Of a stretch of 64,000 bases of DNA, positions 46,953 through 55,342 are shown one piece after another. This DNA comes from Allochromatium tepidum. Lineage in GTDB: Bacteria; Pseudomonadota; Gammaproteobacteria; Chromatiales; Chromatiaceae. The position numbers and the translations under genes were made by a program. Position 1 is the first letter of the stretch, and the number at the start of each line of letters is the position of its first letter. The stretch is taken from NCBI RefSeq assembly GCF_018409545.1, contig NZ_AP024563.1, forward strand, positions 1,318,755-1,382,754. The letters are read 5' to 3'. The notes under the pieces were generated by a model that searched no databases, had not been told where the DNA came from, and saw only the letters and a program-made list of their open reading frames with translations.

Positions 46953-47544
46953 TAGGCCACCGAGTCCGGAATGATCAGGGGAATCGGGGTGCGTACATCC
47001 TTGCGATAGATCCGAAAATCGCTGTCCAGGGTCAGCACTGGGCTGGTGTCGAACGACTGGGCCATGATGACCAGGCAGGCATCCGCCAGCGACATGGGCA
47101 CATCGGCATACTTGTGCATCAGGGTCGCCACCTATTCCATCTCGGCGGCCAGGGTGAAGGGCAGTGCGACCAGTCCAATCCGGCACTGTCGTAGTACCCA
47201 TTCGGGATCGCCACCCGCGCGCTGCACCAGGAAACAGGCTTCCGAGATGACGGCCTCGCAGGTCAGGAGCGGTGGCGTGATGGTGGCTAACTGCCGACGG
47301 GTCCAGTCATGCCCCACTGGTCGCGGGCATTGAGTAAGGCGACCAGCCCTTTTAAGGTGCAAAAATACAACATTTATAATCAATAAGTTGCAGAGCACGA
47401 CCTGACTCAGTTAGCGCAATGCGCGCCCTATTGATGCTGTAAGTCGCTGAAAGATTTGCAACTTTTTCGAACACTTTATGAGCACCTTAAAAGGGCTGGT
47501 AAGGCGACTAACGGGCCTGTATCCAGGATAACCTGCCGCTTCAT
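46952..47544 (-). pseudogene. VapC-type PIN-domain toxin, broken by MITE, frameshift and stop
   Basis: The N-terminus MKRQVILDTGPLVAL carries the first PIN aspartate. It is cut by a 157-bp MITE (47343-47499) at codon 13. Downstream the frame resumes LNARDQW, then shifts by two bases in TGGGGCATG and continues HDWTRRQLATITPPLLTCEAVISE. A TAG after AAEME is followed by VATLMHKYADVPMSLADACLVIMAQ and VLTLDSDFRIYRKD, the normal PIN C-terminus. PIN toxins are ribonucleases. Three independent lesions show long-standing loss. The start overlaps the antitoxin stop by ATGA. Confidence 0.88.
47343..47499. mobile_element. MITE-like element 2 (157 bp, 18-bp perfect terminal inverted repeats)
   Basis: CCAGCCCTTTTAAGGTGC at 47343-47360 is exactly inverted at 47482-47499. 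The flanking 8-bp duplication is TAAGGCGA (47335-47342 and 47500-47507). The AT-rich interior has no gene. The ends differ from MITE 1, so a different IS moved it, though both duplicate 8 bp. Confidence 0.9.
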
Positions 47545-47786
47545 ACGCCGTAGTCCTGGAGATGGCGCGGGTTTGTGGACAAATCCGCCGGTGCGTCTTG
47601 GAGACATCCGACCAAGCCGCCGTTCTGAGCCAGTTCCAGGCAGGAGGCTGGGGCACCAGCGTGGCTGGCTGATGGGCTGGACTGAGTATGGCGGGTTTCG
47701 AGGAACTCGATGAAGTCCAGCACCTCGCGCTGTATGTTCGGGGGGAGGCGTTGGGTGTGAAGGTGGATTTGCTCTAGGATGGTCAT
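47541..47786 (-). CDS. VapB-like antitoxin (DUF2281)
   Basis: An 81-residue protein: MTILEQIHLHTQRLPPNIQREVLDFIEFLE, a linker, then GGLVGCLQDAPADLSTNPRH and DYGV. This is the DUF2281 antitoxin pattern, with an N-terminal dimerisation/DNA-binding part and a C-terminal toxin-binding tail. It ends in ATGA overlapping the PIN toxin start. With the toxin destroyed it is an orphan, although it looks intact. Confidence 0.82.
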   Translation of the reverse strand: MTILEQIHLHTQRLPPNIQREVLDFIEFLETRHTQSSPSASHAGAPASCLELAQNGGLVGCLQDAPADLSTNPRHLQDYGV

Positions 47787-48389
47787 CGTGTGTTTCTCTA
47801 TCCAGGCGGATCAGGAGTGATACTTTAGCCGGAACGCGATACTCCGGTACGCCGGAGGATTTCATTTTCGTACTTGAACTGCCACCCGTGATGATGCATC
47901 ACGCGAAATCGTCCCGGCGCTTGCGAGCACAAATCGATTAGCCTTCCGCGTTTGTGTATCTGAGGTCTGCCAGAAAAGCGTGCTGCCGTTCTGATCCATC
48001 TCTAGGATCACATAGCTTCCGATCTGGAGCATCAGTCCAAGGTGATCAGACGTCGCTCCAACCCCTGCGGAAAACTCACCAAAACTCGACTTTGGCCATT
48101 TTTAGCCCTGGTGGGAGGGCAGAGCGACGCCTCAACCGATGGTGATAGAGTGGATGGCTGTAGCGGCAGATGACCAGAGACGCTATCGTCTGATGTCGAT
48201 CCAAATGCCCGTGATGCCCGCTCATGAGCCATCCGCCGTACCTGAATTGTATCGATTTTGCAGCCGTTTGCCTGCCTGTTTACAAACCGACATGGGATCT
48301 AGGTGCCAGTGTTACTGGCGGGATGGCTTGTAATGGACGCCGGCTCGGGATCGCTTAAACCAGAGCCGCATTTGAACCGCAAGGAAGGC
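47787..48389. other. 603-bp region without a confident gene
   Basis: This lies between the antitoxin and nikO and is less GC-rich than its surroundings. A short minus-strand frame at 47862-48032 (56 codons, starting MLQIGSYVILEMDQNGST) has protein-like composition, but I cannot identify it and see no clear ribosome-binding site; it may be a gene fragment. The rest, 48040-48389, shows nothing I can support. Confidence 0.5.
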
Positions 48390-49178
48390 TCAGTGCGGAT
48401 GTCTGTGTTCCAGGCCGGTGTGTGGACCGATCAGTTCGTCCGCTGAGTGCGGATGGCTGTGTCGATGCGCATGGGCATGGCTGTGCAGGATGGCGTCCAC
48501 GAGCCGGCCCTCGACGAGCCGGACCGCCCGTGTCGCCAGTCGCGCCAGGAACGGCCAGTCGTGCGAGACCAGGATCATGGCCTGTTCCAGTCCATCCAGA
48601 TGGGCGATGAGCCGCTCGGCGGTCGCCTCGTCCAGGCCGTTGGTCGGCTCGTCGAGCAGCAGCACCTCGGGACGCATCGCCAGCACGGTCGCGAGCGCGA
48701 CCAGTCGTTTCTCGCCCGCCGACAACCGGTAGGTGATGCGCTCGGCGAAGTCGGCGAGTCCCAGATGTTCGAGCGTCTCCAGGGCGTCGGTGCGCGCCTG
48801 TTCGGGCGAGCGACCCAGGTTCAGGGGACCGAAGGCGACGTCCTCCAGCACCGTCGGGCAAAAGAGCTGATCGTCCGAGTCCTGGAACAGCAGTCCGACT
48901 CGTGCTCGTACTTGGTGGAAGTCGCGCTCGCCGGCGCGTTCGCACCCGAAGGCGAGGATCCGGCCCGCACTGGGACGCTTGAGTCCGACCAGCAGATGCA
49001 GGAGCGTCGTCTTGCCCGCGCCGTTGGAGCCGATCAGGGCGACCCGATCGCCTGGATCGAGCCTGAAGTCCAGTTCGCGCAGGACGGTTCGGTCGTGATA
49101 GTCGAAACGGACTCGTTGCAGCTCGATCAGAGGCGTCGTCATGGAAGGCGGATGGCGGTGATGAGGGTGGTTGCGCAA
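48390..49178 (-). CDS. nikO: Nickel/cobalt ECF transporter ATPase subunit
   Basis: A 262-residue ABC ATPase of the energy-coupling-factor type. It has Walker A IGSNGAGKTTLLHLLVG, a Q-loop FQDSDDQLF, the signature YRLSAGEKRLVALA, Walker B VLLLDEPTNGLDE and the switch histidine LVSHD. The C-terminus is histidine-rich (HSHAHAHRHSHPH), supporting a transition-metal role. It is the last gene of nikKMLQO, beginning 7 bases after nikQ. Nickel rather than cobalt is favoured by the NikK/NikL partners and nearby nikR. Confidence 0.92.
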   Translation of the reverse strand: MRNHPHHRHPPSMTTPLIELQRVRFDYHDRTVLRELDFRLDPGDRVALIGSNGAGKTTLLHLLVGLKRPSAGRILAFGCERAGERDFHQVRARVGLLFQDSDDQLFCPTVLEDVAFGPLNLGRSPEQARTDALETLEHLGLADFAERITYRLSAGEKRLVALATVLAMRPEVLLLDEPTNGLDEATAERLIAHLDGLEQAMILVSHDWPFLARLATRAVRLVEGRLVDAILHSHAHAHRHSHPHSADELIGPHTGLEHRHPH

Positions 49179-49185
49179 GCGGCCA

Positions 49186-49959
49186 TCATACGCCCGGCAG
49201 GCCCAAGCCGTGATCCAGCCAAGCCAAAGCGCCCAGCAGTGTCATCAGACCGAGCGCGGCGAGCGTGTCGCCCGGCTGCCAGTGCGGTGTGTCGAGCCGA
49301 TACAGCCGCCCCCGAAAGCCGCGACAGCGCATGGCGTCCATCAGACGCTCGGCGCGCGCGAGACTGCGCACCAGCAACATTCCCATCAGCCAGCCATAGG
49401 CGCGCCAGGTGTGACGGTCGGTACGCGGCACGAAGGCGCGTGCGCGCATGGCCTGACGCAGCCGGATGAACTCGGCGTGGATGAGATGGATCTGGCGGAC
49501 CGTCATCAACAGCAGATGCGTCAGCTTGTCCGGCACGCCGAGCCGTCCCAGTGCCTGACCGAGCGCCACGGGTTCGAGCGTCCCGACCAGGGCCATGAGC
49601 GCGAGCACCACGGCATTGGCCTTGAGCAGGATCATCAGGGCCAGATCACGCCCGACCGTGCTCGCGCGCAGTGGGCCGAGTTCGAACCAGGACGCACCCG
49701 GCGTGGTGAAGGGCAGGGTCAGCAGCACGATGAGCATGAAGCCTTCCAGGGCCGGCAGACGCCGGACCAGATCGCGTGCCTTCAGTCCGGCGGCAAGTGC
49801 CAGACCGAGCGCCAGCCCCAGGGCCGTCGTCGTGCTGCCGGGATGATCGAGTCCGACCGTGATCAGTGCGAAGGCGAGCGCCGCACCGACACGCAGACGC
49901 GGATCGCGTGCGACCATCCAACCCGAACCGGCGAGATTGGGGATGGGCGCAGCGGTCAC
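49186..49959 (-). CDS. nikQ: Nickel/cobalt ECF transporter transmembrane subunit
   Basis: A 257-residue CbiQ-family coupling membrane protein with about five hydrophobic segments. It has the typical cytosolic helices DLVRRLPALEGF and SLARAERLMDAMRCRGFRGRL, the latter carrying the A-R-G motif that contacts the ATPase. It couples NikO to the substrate-binding NikM. It overlaps nikL by ATGA and precedes nikO by 7 bases. Confidence 0.9.
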   Translation of the reverse strand: MTAAPIPNLAGSGWMVARDPRLRVGAALAFALITVGLDHPGSTTTALGLALGLALAAGLKARDLVRRLPALEGFMLIVLLTLPFTTPGASWFELGPLRASTVGRDLALMILLKANAVVLALMALVGTLEPVALGQALGRLGVPDKLTHLLLMTVRQIHLIHAEFIRLRQAMRARAFVPRTDRHTWRAYGWLMGMLLVRSLARAERLMDAMRCRGFRGRLYRLDTPHWQPGDTLAALGLMTLLGALAWLDHGLGLPGV

Positions 49960-50600
49960 GCGCGCTCGCCCGCGCGACGACTACGCCACCAGAGGGCCAG
50001 TCCGGTCAGGCCCAGGATGTAGCCGATCCCACCCAGGATATCCTGGAAGCGGACACGCTCCTCGAGGGCATTCAATCGCTCGGCGAGCGGGTGCGTCTGA
50101 CGGGCCAGTGCCTGCTCGATGGCACCGATCAGCACCGGGTCGAAGGTTTGGTGAGCGACTGAGTCATGGTCGAGCGGAACCTGTGGTGCGGGGATGTCCG
50201 CCGGCGGCTGAGTCCGAGTCGGAGGCGGCCCCGAGTCTTCACCCGGACTGTCTGCGGGCGGGGTGGTGGTCGGCGAAAACGCGCCTTGCAGTGTCTCACC
50301 CGCGATCGTCCATTGGGCGCCGTGCCCATCCCCCGTGCGTGCGACCAGCCGATGCTCGACCGGCGCGAGTGCGCGATAGGCGAAGCTCCCGTCGTCCGCC
50401 GGTGTCAATTCGGCGAGCACGCGGCCCTCGCTGTCCTGGACCTCGACCCTGGCACCGCCCGCCCCGGCACCGCCGACGAAATAGGCCCGGCCCCGAATCC
50501 AGTCGCCCTCGGTTTGGGCGAAGACCTTGAGCTTGTGAGCCAGGGCCGGTTGGCTCATCAGCGCCAGGAGCAGCAACCAGACGGAAGATGTTCTAGACAT
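49956..50600 (-). CDS. nikL: NikL/CbiL-type accessory subunit of nickel ECF transporter
   Basis: A 214-residue protein with a signal peptide (SSVWLLLLALMSQPALA) ending before HKLKVFAQTEGDWIRGRAYF. The periplasmic beta-sandwich segment contains ARVEVQDSEGRVLAELTPADDGSFAYRA. A proline-rich linker and a C-terminal membrane helix (ILGGIGYILGLTGLALWW) follow. This is the NikL layout. The mature N-terminal AHK may help bind metal. ATG 50600 is used; it overlaps the nikM stop, and its own stop overlaps nikQ. Confidence 0.85.
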   Translation of the reverse strand: MSRTSSVWLLLLALMSQPALAHKLKVFAQTEGDWIRGRAYFVGGAGAGGARVEVQDSEGRVLAELTPADDGSFAYRALAPVEHRLVARTGDGHGAQWTIAGETLQGAFSPTTTPPADSPGEDSGPPPTRTQPPADIPAPQVPLDHDSVAHQTFDPVLIGAIEQALARQTHPLAERLNALEERVRFQDILGGIGYILGLTGLALWWRSRRAGERA

Positions 50601-51213
50601 GCGTGCTCGCTCCAGTCGACAGCCTCTCGGGCGCAACCCGTTGCAGAAAACCGACGATGGTGGCCGTCACCAGTCCCTCGACCAGGGCCAGTGGCGGATA
50701 GGTCAACAGCAGCACCTGAGCCGCCGGTCGGAAGGGTTCGCCACTCAGGGCCAGGGTCGCGGCCACCAGCCCACCCGTCAGCATCACCCCCAGGAAGCCG
50801 GCCGCGAAGCCGATCCAGGCCCGACGCGCCGGACGCACACGCCCCAGCGCCGGAGCCAGTACCCAGGCGCAGACGAGCGCCGGCAGCGCCATGTTCAGGG
50901 TATTGACGCCCAGCACCAGCGGTCCGCCGAAGCCGAAGAAGGCCGCCTGGAGCGCGAGCGCGACCAGGATCGCCGGCACTGCCGTCCAGCCGAGCAGCAG
51001 TCCCATGAGCCCATTGAGCAGCAGATGGACGCTGGTCGGCCCGAGCGGGACACTGATGAGCGAGGAGACGAAGAACGCCGCCGAGAGCACGGCGGCGCGG
51101 GGCAGATGATCATAGTCGAGCCGGCGCAGTGCCACGGTCAGCAGACCGACCGACACCAGCCCGCCGGTGATCAGGACGGGCGCCGTGAGCACGCCATCGG
51201 GGATATGGGCCAA
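50593..51213 (-). CDS. nikM: Nickel/cobalt ECF transporter substrate-binding subunit (CbiM/NikM)
   Basis: A 206-residue integral membrane protein that binds the metal ion. It starts with the family-defining AHIPDGVLTAPVLI, whose N-terminal amine and histidine are metal ligands in characterised members, and has about six helices including TSVHLLLNGLMGLLLGW with a conserved histidine and asparagine. The start codon is TTG at 51213, unusual for this operon. Its ribosome-binding AGGA lies in the repeated leader, which ends 6 nt upstream. nikK is upstream, beyond the repeat. Confidence 0.92.
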   Translation of the reverse strand: MAHIPDGVLTAPVLITGGLVSVGLLTVALRRLDYDHLPRAAVLSAAFFVSSLISVPLGPTSVHLLLNGLMGLLLGWTAVPAILVALALQAAFFGFGGPLVLGVNTLNMALPALVCAWVLAPALGRVRPARRAWIGFAAGFLGVMLTGGLVAATLALSGEPFRPAAQVLLLTYPPLALVEGLVTATIVGFLQRVAPERLSTGASTHV

Positions 51214-51219
51214 GCGTCG

Positions 51220-51555
51220 CTGTTCCTAAAAACCTAAACAAAGTTGCTTATGGTGGTTTTTAAGTGATTCGCTCTCCGTTGATAGCGCCCTGGTGGGCGA
51301 GCAACTGGAGTCCGGGTTGAGCAGTCCCAACCGAATAGCCGGTCAACACCGGCAACATGGGCCGTGTCAGCCGTCGAAACCCAGCTTGCGCCATAAAAAT
51401 TGCCTCGGCGTTCATCCTGAACAGAGAACAACCTTGCGATTCGACGTTGACCCTGACCATGGGGCGTGAAACCTTCACGCTTGTAGATAACCTATCTACA
51501 GTGAAAAATTCTGATGAAAAATGAAGAAAAAAAATCAAGAACTGTTTTTTGCTCC
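51220..51555 (-). repeat. Repeated structured leader, copy B (between nikK and nikM)
   Basis: 336 bp, inverted relative to copy A at 24455-24799 and nearly identical to it, lacking a 9-bp CTTGATTTT-type duplication. All five inverted repeats seen in copy A are kept. On the minus strand it runs GGAGCAAAAAACAG to TTTTTAGGAACAG and ends 6 nt before the nikM start codon, as copy A does before the peroxidase gene. It fills almost the whole 357-bp gap between nikK and nikM, separating genes that usually adjoin. Confidence 0.85.
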
Positions 51556-51570
51556 GCCGTTCCGGTCGGC

Positions 51571-52344
51571 TTATTTCATGTCGCGCGTATGGACCCAGAT
51601 GAGCGCACCGGCCTCGACCGGAACCTCCTCGCCCTCCGGATTCTTCATCGGCCGTTCGCCTTCCAGCAGCGCGGCGAAGCCCCACCAGCCCGCGCGCGGC
51701 ATGGCATAGGCGAAGACACCCTGCGCATCGGCCTTGACGACCTGGGTGACGAAGGCATCGGCCGGGGCCGTCACTGAGCCGTCGTTACGCCACTCGACCT
51801 CGACCTCGGCGAAGGGTACGGGCCGGCCGTTGCGCTTGACGACACCGCGGAAGAGATTGCCGGTCCAGAGCCCATAGGGCCGGGTCAGGGGCGTGATCTC
51901 GACCGGGAAGCCGACCTCGGCGTCCCAGCCCTCGCCGCCGCCGAAGCCGTCGACCACGACCTTGGTGTAATGCACGATCATGAGTCCTTCCGCCGCTTCC
52001 CAATACGGGGCGGGTTCGACGAAGAAGACATGATCGCCGGGTTGCCGGATCCGGTAGCGCGCACTATAGGCCGGTTGGTCGTCCTGGGTGCGTGGCGTCA
52101 GGCTCGCCAGCAGATCCTCGCGCCCGGCCGGCGTCAGGACGCCGAACTGGACCGGCCGGCCCATGGCCATGGCCGGGCCGCGTTCCATCGGATGGGTGAA
52201 GGTCAGATCCAGGGTGATTTCGCTCGCGCTCGGATCCGTCACCAGATCCATGGACGGAATGAGCTCCTGGAAATGGGCCTGAGCACCCAGGGTGCCGAAG
52301 AGCGTGAGCCATGCGAGACGGCGGAGCGGACTGAGGTGTCGCAT
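51571..52344 (-). CDS. nikK: NikK-type periplasmic component of nickel transporter (DUF4198)
   Basis: A 257-residue exported protein: signal peptide [22 protein letters not shown], with mature N-terminal histidine. It is followed by beta-strand-rich DUF4198 sequence ([70 protein letters not shown]). DUF4198 proteins are the K components of NikKMLQO systems. It is the first gene of the operon, preceded by a NikR-like palindrome. A 357-bp interval, mostly the repeated leader, separates it from nikM. Confidence 0.85.
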   Translation of the reverse strand: MRHLSPLRRLAWLTLFGTLGAQAHFQELIPSMDLVTDPSASEITLDLTFTHPMERGPAMAMGRPVQFGVLTPAGREDLLASLTPRTQDDQPAYSARYRIRQPGDHVFFVEPAPYWEAAEGLMIVHYTKVVVDGFGGGEGWDAEVGFPVEITPLTRPYGLWTGNLFRGVVKRNGRPVPFAEVEVEWRNDGSVTAPADAFVTQVVKADAQGVFAYAMPRAGWWGFAALLEGERPMKNPEGEEVPVEAGALIWVHTRDMK

Positions 52345-52371
52345 GAGTGATCGCCCGGATGCTGTCGATGG

Positions 52372-52400
52372 AGTATGAAGGGATTTTGATTCTTCACACT
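52372..52400 (-). promoter_or_regulatory. Candidate NikR operator upstream of nikK
   Basis: AGTATGAAG and CTTCACACT form inverted 9-base arms (one mismatch) with an 11-base spacer, 28 bases before the nikK start. It contains GTATGA and TCACAC spaced 15 bases, close to the known GTATGA-n16-TCATAC NikR site. Confidence 0.6.
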
Positions 52401-52429
52401 TCAGACTGTCAAGCCGGCCTCGTCATCCG

Positions 52430-52792
52430 TCATCCAAGATCCGAGAGCGTCGAGCTGTTTCCCTGACCCGCCTCGATCGCGATACGCCGGCGCAACTGAT
52501 CGATCTGGTCGCCGAGGTCACGGAGTACGCCGATTTGCTCGCGCAGATAGTCGACCTCTTCTTGCATTTGCATGAGGCGCATACTGCCCTGGGCACGCTC
52601 ACGGCGGTTGCGCAGTTCGGCGAGCGCCTCCTTCAGTTCCTTCGAGCCCGGATCCTTGCGCACGAATGGCTGGGAGACGGGCGTCTTGGCACGATCGAGC
52701 GTCGAATCGGATTTCTTGCCATAGACGCGATCGAGGATGGCATCCAGGTCGCTATCGAAATGAGCACTGGTCTTCTGGAACTGTTTGGCCAT
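52430..52792 (-). CDS. Small hypothetical coiled-coil protein
   Basis: From ATG 52792 the product has 120 residues: MAKQFQKTSAHFDSDLDAIL, a basic middle, and a C-terminal predicted coiled coil (LKEALAELRNRRERAQGSMR and QEEVDYLREQIGVLRDLGDQ). No signal or membrane segment is seen. The longer frame from 52858 has no better start. It lies between nikK and the SPOR gene, all on the minus strand. Family not recognised. Confidence 0.6.
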   Translation of the reverse strand: MAKQFQKTSAHFDSDLDAILDRVYGKKSDSTLDRAKTPVSQPFVRKDPGSKELKEALAELRNRRERAQGSMRLMQMQEEVDYLREQIGVLRDLGDQIDQLRRRIAIEAGQGNSSTLSDLG

Positions 52793-52909
52793 GGCTGAGA
52801 TCCCTGACGCGATGAGTCTCGATCGTTGTGGATGGCGAGTATAGCCGTGGACCGGCACCCAAAACCGAGAGCAGGTCCGCGAAATCGTCGTTCGTCCAGG
52901 CCGACGTGT

Positions 52910-54334
52910 TCAGCTTCCGAGTCGCCGGACCTCGATGAGTTCCGTGTCTGCCCTGAGCTTGCGAATCCAGATGTTCAGATTGGCCAGTCCAGGCGGCAAT
53001 CTGGCGACGACGGCCTCAGCCGCTTCTCGGGTCTCGTGCAGACTGTGGATCAGGACGAACCAGGGGCGCCCCTGATAGGTCTCCTGACGATAGTAATAGA
53101 CCACCGGCAGGACATGGTTCGCAGCGAAGCGTTCGAGGGCTTCCAGGCTGTTAAAACCGATCAACTGCACCGTGAAGGGCCGATCTCCGACCTGGACCGA
53201 ATCGGTTGCGAGCGAGCGGGGTTTCCGGCCGTCCGTGTCCGTGCCTCCGGTCTCCGTCTCGGCGGCGGGCGTAGCCTCCGGGACCGGCGCCGGTTCGGGA
53301 TCGACGGTTCCCTGATCCGGCATGGAGTCGATCTCCGGCTCGGCGGACGGAGCCGATTCGGCATCGTCCGGTAGCGCGTCCTGTACGCCGGACTCCGGCT
53401 CGGAGTCGTCGAGCGCGGGCATATCGGCGGCCTGTTCCAGGTCGGTCCGGGGTTCGGTTGCGGATTCGCCGTCGCCTTCGCCGGACGGTTCGCTTGGAGT
53501 CGTGGTCGGCGCCGATGGCGCGGTTCCAGCGTCGGAGTCGGACGCGGGCTCCAGCGCAGATTCCGGCTCTATGGAGACCGGGATCTCCGGCTGAGGCTGA
53601 GGGGATGAGTCTGGTGCCGATTCCGGCTCGGGGGGCGGTTCAGGTGCGGATTCAGGCTCGGGTTCCGGCGCTGTCTCGGCTCGCTTCACCGAGGCGGGCC
53701 GAGGTTCGGGCTCGAGGTGCAGGTCGAGATCCAACGGGGCTGTCGTGGCCTCCTCGCTGAGACGTTCGATGGACTTGGAGATCCCGGCCAGGGCCGCCGA
53801 CAGTCGATCGAGTTGGGCGCGTGTCTGCGGATCGGGTTCGCCCCGCGACGAGGCGTCGATCTGTTCCAGGGTCTTCCTCAAATCGGTCATCTGTGTCTCG
53901 AACGCCTCCTGCGTGGCGTTGAGCTTGAACAGGAAGGAGACCAGCGTGCCCGCAACCAGGAGGCTGAACAGCAGGAGCAGCATCGCCATGAGTGAGCCAT
54001 GGCGCTTCAGTCGCTCATCGAGCTCGTCGCGCTGGGTCTGGAGCGTGCGCTGCAGGCGCGTGGCGGCGTGACGCCGGTCGTCGTCGACATCGCCGATGCG
54101 CGCGATCAGCGAGACCTCGAGCTTCTGGACGTCCTGACGGTACTGATTGAGACTGGCCACGATCCGGGAGATCTGGGTGGCCTGCGCCTTGAGATAGCGC
54201 TGGAGCACCTCGCCGGCATTCGTGGAGCGCTCGGGACCGCCCGTGGCCTGGGCGGAATCGGTGGCGCCGTCCGTGCCGGTCGTCGCGGCGGTCTGGATCG
54301 ATGAATCCGGCTGGGCCGTCTCTGTCTTGTCCAT
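52910..54334 (-). CDS. SPOR-domain inner membrane protein with acidic low-complexity linker
   Basis: A 474-residue protein. The cytosolic part includes a coiled coil (LKAQATQISRIVASLNQYRQ). A single membrane helix (LMAMLLLLFSLLVAGTLVSFLF) is near residue 140, followed by a second coiled stretch. An approximately 190-residue Pro/Glu/Ser/Ala linker precedes a C-terminal SPOR-like domain (FTVQLIGFNSLEALERFAAN and GRPWFVLIHSLHETREAAE). SPOR domains bind denuded peptidoglycan at the septum, so a division or wall role is inferred. This resembles DamX-like proteins. Frame extension beyond 54334 is a shadow. Confidence 0.8.
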   Translation of the reverse strand: MDKTETAQPDSSIQTAATTGTDGATDSAQATGGPERSTNAGEVLQRYLKAQATQISRIVASLNQYRQDVQKLEVSLIARIGDVDDDRRHAATRLQRTLQTQRDELDERLKRHGSLMAMLLLLFSLLVAGTLVSFLFKLNATQEAFETQMTDLRKTLEQIDASSRGEPDPQTRAQLDRLSAALAGISKSIERLSEEATTAPLDLDLHLEPEPRPASVKRAETAPEPEPESAPEPPPEPESAPDSSPQPQPEIPVSIEPESALEPASDSDAGTAPSAPTTTPSEPSGEGDGESATEPRTDLEQAADMPALDDSEPESGVQDALPDDAESAPSAEPEIDSMPDQGTVDPEPAPVPEATPAAETETGGTDTDGRKPRSLATDSVQVGDRPFTVQLIGFNSLEALERFAANHVLPVVYYYRQETYQGRPWFVLIHSLHETREAAEAVVARLPPGLANLNIWIRKLRADTELIEVRRLGS

Positions 54335-54444
54335 TGAACGCGTCTCGTCGCTGTAAACCCTGTCGATGCAAGATGAACCACAGTAGCCCCGAACTCTAGA
54401 GCAGTCCGTTCGGGAGTGCAAACCAGGTCGCCGGATTGTTTCGC

Positions 54445-55275
54445 TCATGGTCCGCGTTGACCGGTCACGGCACGCAGCGCCGCGCGGGCACGATTGCTGG
54501 GCACGGCGAAGCCGATACCGACATTGCCGCCGGTCGGTCCGATCAGGGCGGTATTGATGCCCACGACCTCGCCGGCCAGATTGACGAGCGGACCGCCGGA
54601 GTTGCCCGGATTGATCGAGGCATCGGTCTGGATCAGCTTGCCGAGCCGGCTGCCGCCGACACCACTGCGCCCGACCGCGCTGACGATCCCCAGTGTGGCC
54701 GTCTGGCCCAGTCCGAAGGGATTGCCGATGGCGACCACGAAGTCCCCGACCTCGAGCCGGTCCGAGTCGCCGAGCGGAAGCGGACGGATGGCGACCGGTG
54801 GGATCTCCAGGATGGCCAGGTCCGAGCCGCTGTCTGAGCCGAGGCGGCGGGCCTCGAAGGTGCGCCTGTCCTTGAGCGTGACCTGGATGCGCGTGGCGTC
54901 CTTGAGCAGATGCTCGTTGGTCATGACATAGCCGCGCGCGGCGTCGACGATGACGCCCGAGCCCTGACTGCGACGCCGTTCGGACGGATCGATCTCGGGG
55001 ATGGGCAGCCCCATGCGGTCGAGGAAGTGTCTGAAGTCGGGATCGTTGAGAAAGGGGTGTTCCTCGCGCGGGATGCGCGAGTCGACCGTGATGTTGACGA
55101 CGGCCGGCGTCACCTGACGCAGCAGTGGCGCGAGCGTGGGATAGCCCTGGGAGCCGGGGATCGGGACGCCCTTGACCAGACTGGTCGGATCGAACCCCGT
55201 CGACGAGGGGCTGGTCGCGCAGGCGGCGAGCAGCGAGCCGGTCAGCAGCAGCGACGCCCACTGGAGCGCGTGCAT
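54445..55275 (-). CDS. DegP/DegQ-like trypsin-fold lipoprotein protease without PDZ domain
   Basis: A 276-residue envelope protein. The lipoprotein signal LLLTGSLLAAC ends in a lipobox cysteine. The serine-protease domain has the histidine in VMTNEHLLKDA, aspartate in SDLAILEIPP and serine in INPGNSGGPLVN. The usual PDZ domains are absent and the protein ends soon after the protease core. It is therefore a compact HtrA-family member, possibly for quality control at the membrane. The alternative longer start at 55494 reads across an unlikely region. Confidence 0.88.
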   Translation of the reverse strand: MHALQWASLLLTGSLLAACATSPSSTGFDPTSLVKGVPIPGSQGYPTLAPLLRQVTPAVVNITVDSRIPREEHPFLNDPDFRHFLDRMGLPIPEIDPSERRRSQGSGVIVDAARGYVMTNEHLLKDATRIQVTLKDRRTFEARRLGSDSGSDLAILEIPPVAIRPLPLGDSDRLEVGDFVVAIGNPFGLGQTATLGIVSAVGRSGVGGSRLGKLIQTDASINPGNSGGPLVNLAGEVVGINTALIGPTGGNVGIGFAVPSNRARAALRAVTGQRGP

Positions 55276-55342
55276 GGGTCGGTGAGCGATGTGCAAGGTC
55301 GGAGGCGGATGACCTGGAGCGACTGACATCGGCGAGTGTCGC

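Noticed and set aside
47862-48032. A small gene encoding 56 residues on the minus strand
   Set aside because: The translation looks protein-like, but there is no ribosome-binding site or recognisable family, so it is mentioned only in the description of the gap.
50593-51600. A cobalamin riboswitch before nikM
   Set aside because: No B12-box-like sequence was found in the leader, and the same sequence also precedes a peroxidase gene.
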